Source: Sulfurovum sp.
Lineage (GTDB): Bacteria > Campylobacterota > Campylobacteria > Campylobacterales > Sulfurovaceae
Assembly: GCA_015661535.1 (NCBI GenBank)
Contig: DQVY01000047.1
Coordinates: 1-7,527, forward strand
Length of the DNA stretch: 7,527 bases
Direction of reading: 5' to 3'
Every line of letters begins with the position of its first letter. Position 1 is the stretch's first letter. The notes under the pieces are model-generated. The model ran no database searches, was not told the DNA's origin, and worked only from the letters and a program-made list of their open reading frames with translations. The position numbers were made by a program, and so were the translations under genes. Of the stretch, positions 7,221 through 7,527 are shown one piece after another.

Positions 7221-7250
7221 GTAGGTCGGGATGCCCTCTTCCTGACCTGC
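7221..7250 (+). terminator. Hairpin after dsbD: terminator or REP-like palindrome
   Basis: GTAGGTCGGGA (7221-7231) pairs with TCCTGACCTGC (7240-7250) around an eight-base loop. It forms eleven pairs including two G-U wobbles, which form only in the plus-strand RNA; on the minus strand they become A-C mismatches. This favours a role in ending the dsbD transcript. Downstream DNA is T-rich (TTTACTTTCTTT) but lacks a clean U-tract. The GTAGGTCGGG motif also resembles GC-rich interspersed palindromes seen in other bacteria, so a dispersed repeat is an alternative. Confidence 0.45.
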
Positions 7251-7254
7251 ATGT

Positions 7255-7527
7255 TTACTTTCTTTCCACCACTGTTGCAGCAACCCTTACACCTTTAAAT
7301 TCGGCAAATACATCCCCCTGTTTATAGCAAAAAGGATGAGACGTTTTGATAAGTTGCAATGCATGTCCCTCTAGTTTAATATCATCAAAATTGTGGCTGT
7401 TACTGCGTATGGTGATGGGGTATTTTGAAGTATTGAGTACCCAGAAATCATGGTGGTTGATGTGTTTTTCATCTAACTCTTCATCATACACCTTTACCCC
7501 GTGTTCTCGGTGGCTCGCGTAACTCTC
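7255..7527 (-). CDS. Unrecognised protein, C-terminal 90 residues only
   Basis: A minus-strand frame is open from the right edge to a TAA at 7255-7257, giving 90 codons. The only internal start is a GTG at 7491-7489, whose upstream AAAGG abuts it with no spacer. The coding-like composition continues upstream of it, so the gene more likely starts outside the window. The visible part is soluble-looking and rich in His, Asp and Glu, with segments HINHHDFWVLNTS and LIKTSHPFCYKQGDVFAEF that suggest a small beta-rich domain. I see no motif that identifies a family. It converges on dsbD with 45 bases between the stops, which hold the hairpin. Its reality rests on frame length and composition, so confidence is moderate. 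Confidence 0.6.
   Translation of the reverse strand, partial: ESYASHREHGVKVYDEELDEKHINHHDFWVLNTSKYPITIRSNSHNFDDIKLEGHALQLIKTSHPFCYKQGDVFAEFKGVRVAATVVERK

Noticed and set aside
1..7527. CRISPR arrays, insertion sequences, tRNA or rRNA genes
   Set aside because: No spaced direct repeats, transposase motifs, terminal repeats or RNA-gene sequences were seen by eye.

Overview
The window looks like chromosomal DNA from an AT-rich, Gram-negative bacterium, most likely a Campylobacterota species of the Sulfurovum/Sulfurimonas type. This is an inference from A/T-biased codon use, lysine-rich proteins, short overlapping gene junctions and the overall feel of the protein sequences. No RNA gene or taxonomic marker is present to confirm it.

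The layout has four blocks. (1) Bases 1-2489, plus strand, hold a tight four-gene run: an outer-membrane porin cut by the left edge, a small secreted FMN-binding-domain protein with an SGAT flavinylation motif, and two small four-helix membrane proteins of unrecognised family. The gaps are 6 and 4 bases, then a one-base TAATG overlap. (2) Bases 2451-5305, minus strand, hold a two-gene operon: a DUF255/YyaL-type thioredoxin-domain protein followed by an ApbE-type FAD:protein FMN transferase, joined by TAATG. The 3' end of apbE overlaps the last membrane-protein gene tail to tail by 39 bases. (3) Bases 5306-5424 are a divergent intergenic region with overlapping TATAGT/ACTATA palindromes. (4) Bases 5425-7209, plus strand, encode a full-length DsbD with all six redox cysteines. 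A hairpin follows it, and then the end of an unrecognised minus-strand gene runs off the right edge.

Two themes emerge. The first is envelope flavin chemistry. ApbE enzymes attach FMN covalently to a threonine in SGAT-type motifs, and a plausible substrate (Thr156 of the FMN-binding protein) lies about 1.3 kb from the enzyme gene. The flavoprotein's own operon also supplies two small inner-membrane proteins and an outer-membrane barrel. Together these could form a compact electron-transfer module spanning inner membrane, periplasm and outer membrane. This is the best candidate here for an undescribed system, but its function is inferred only from gene order and domains. The second theme is thiol redox: the CHWC protein and DsbD are divergently transcribed from a shared control region. 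No mobile element, CRISPR array, tRNA or rRNA was seen.
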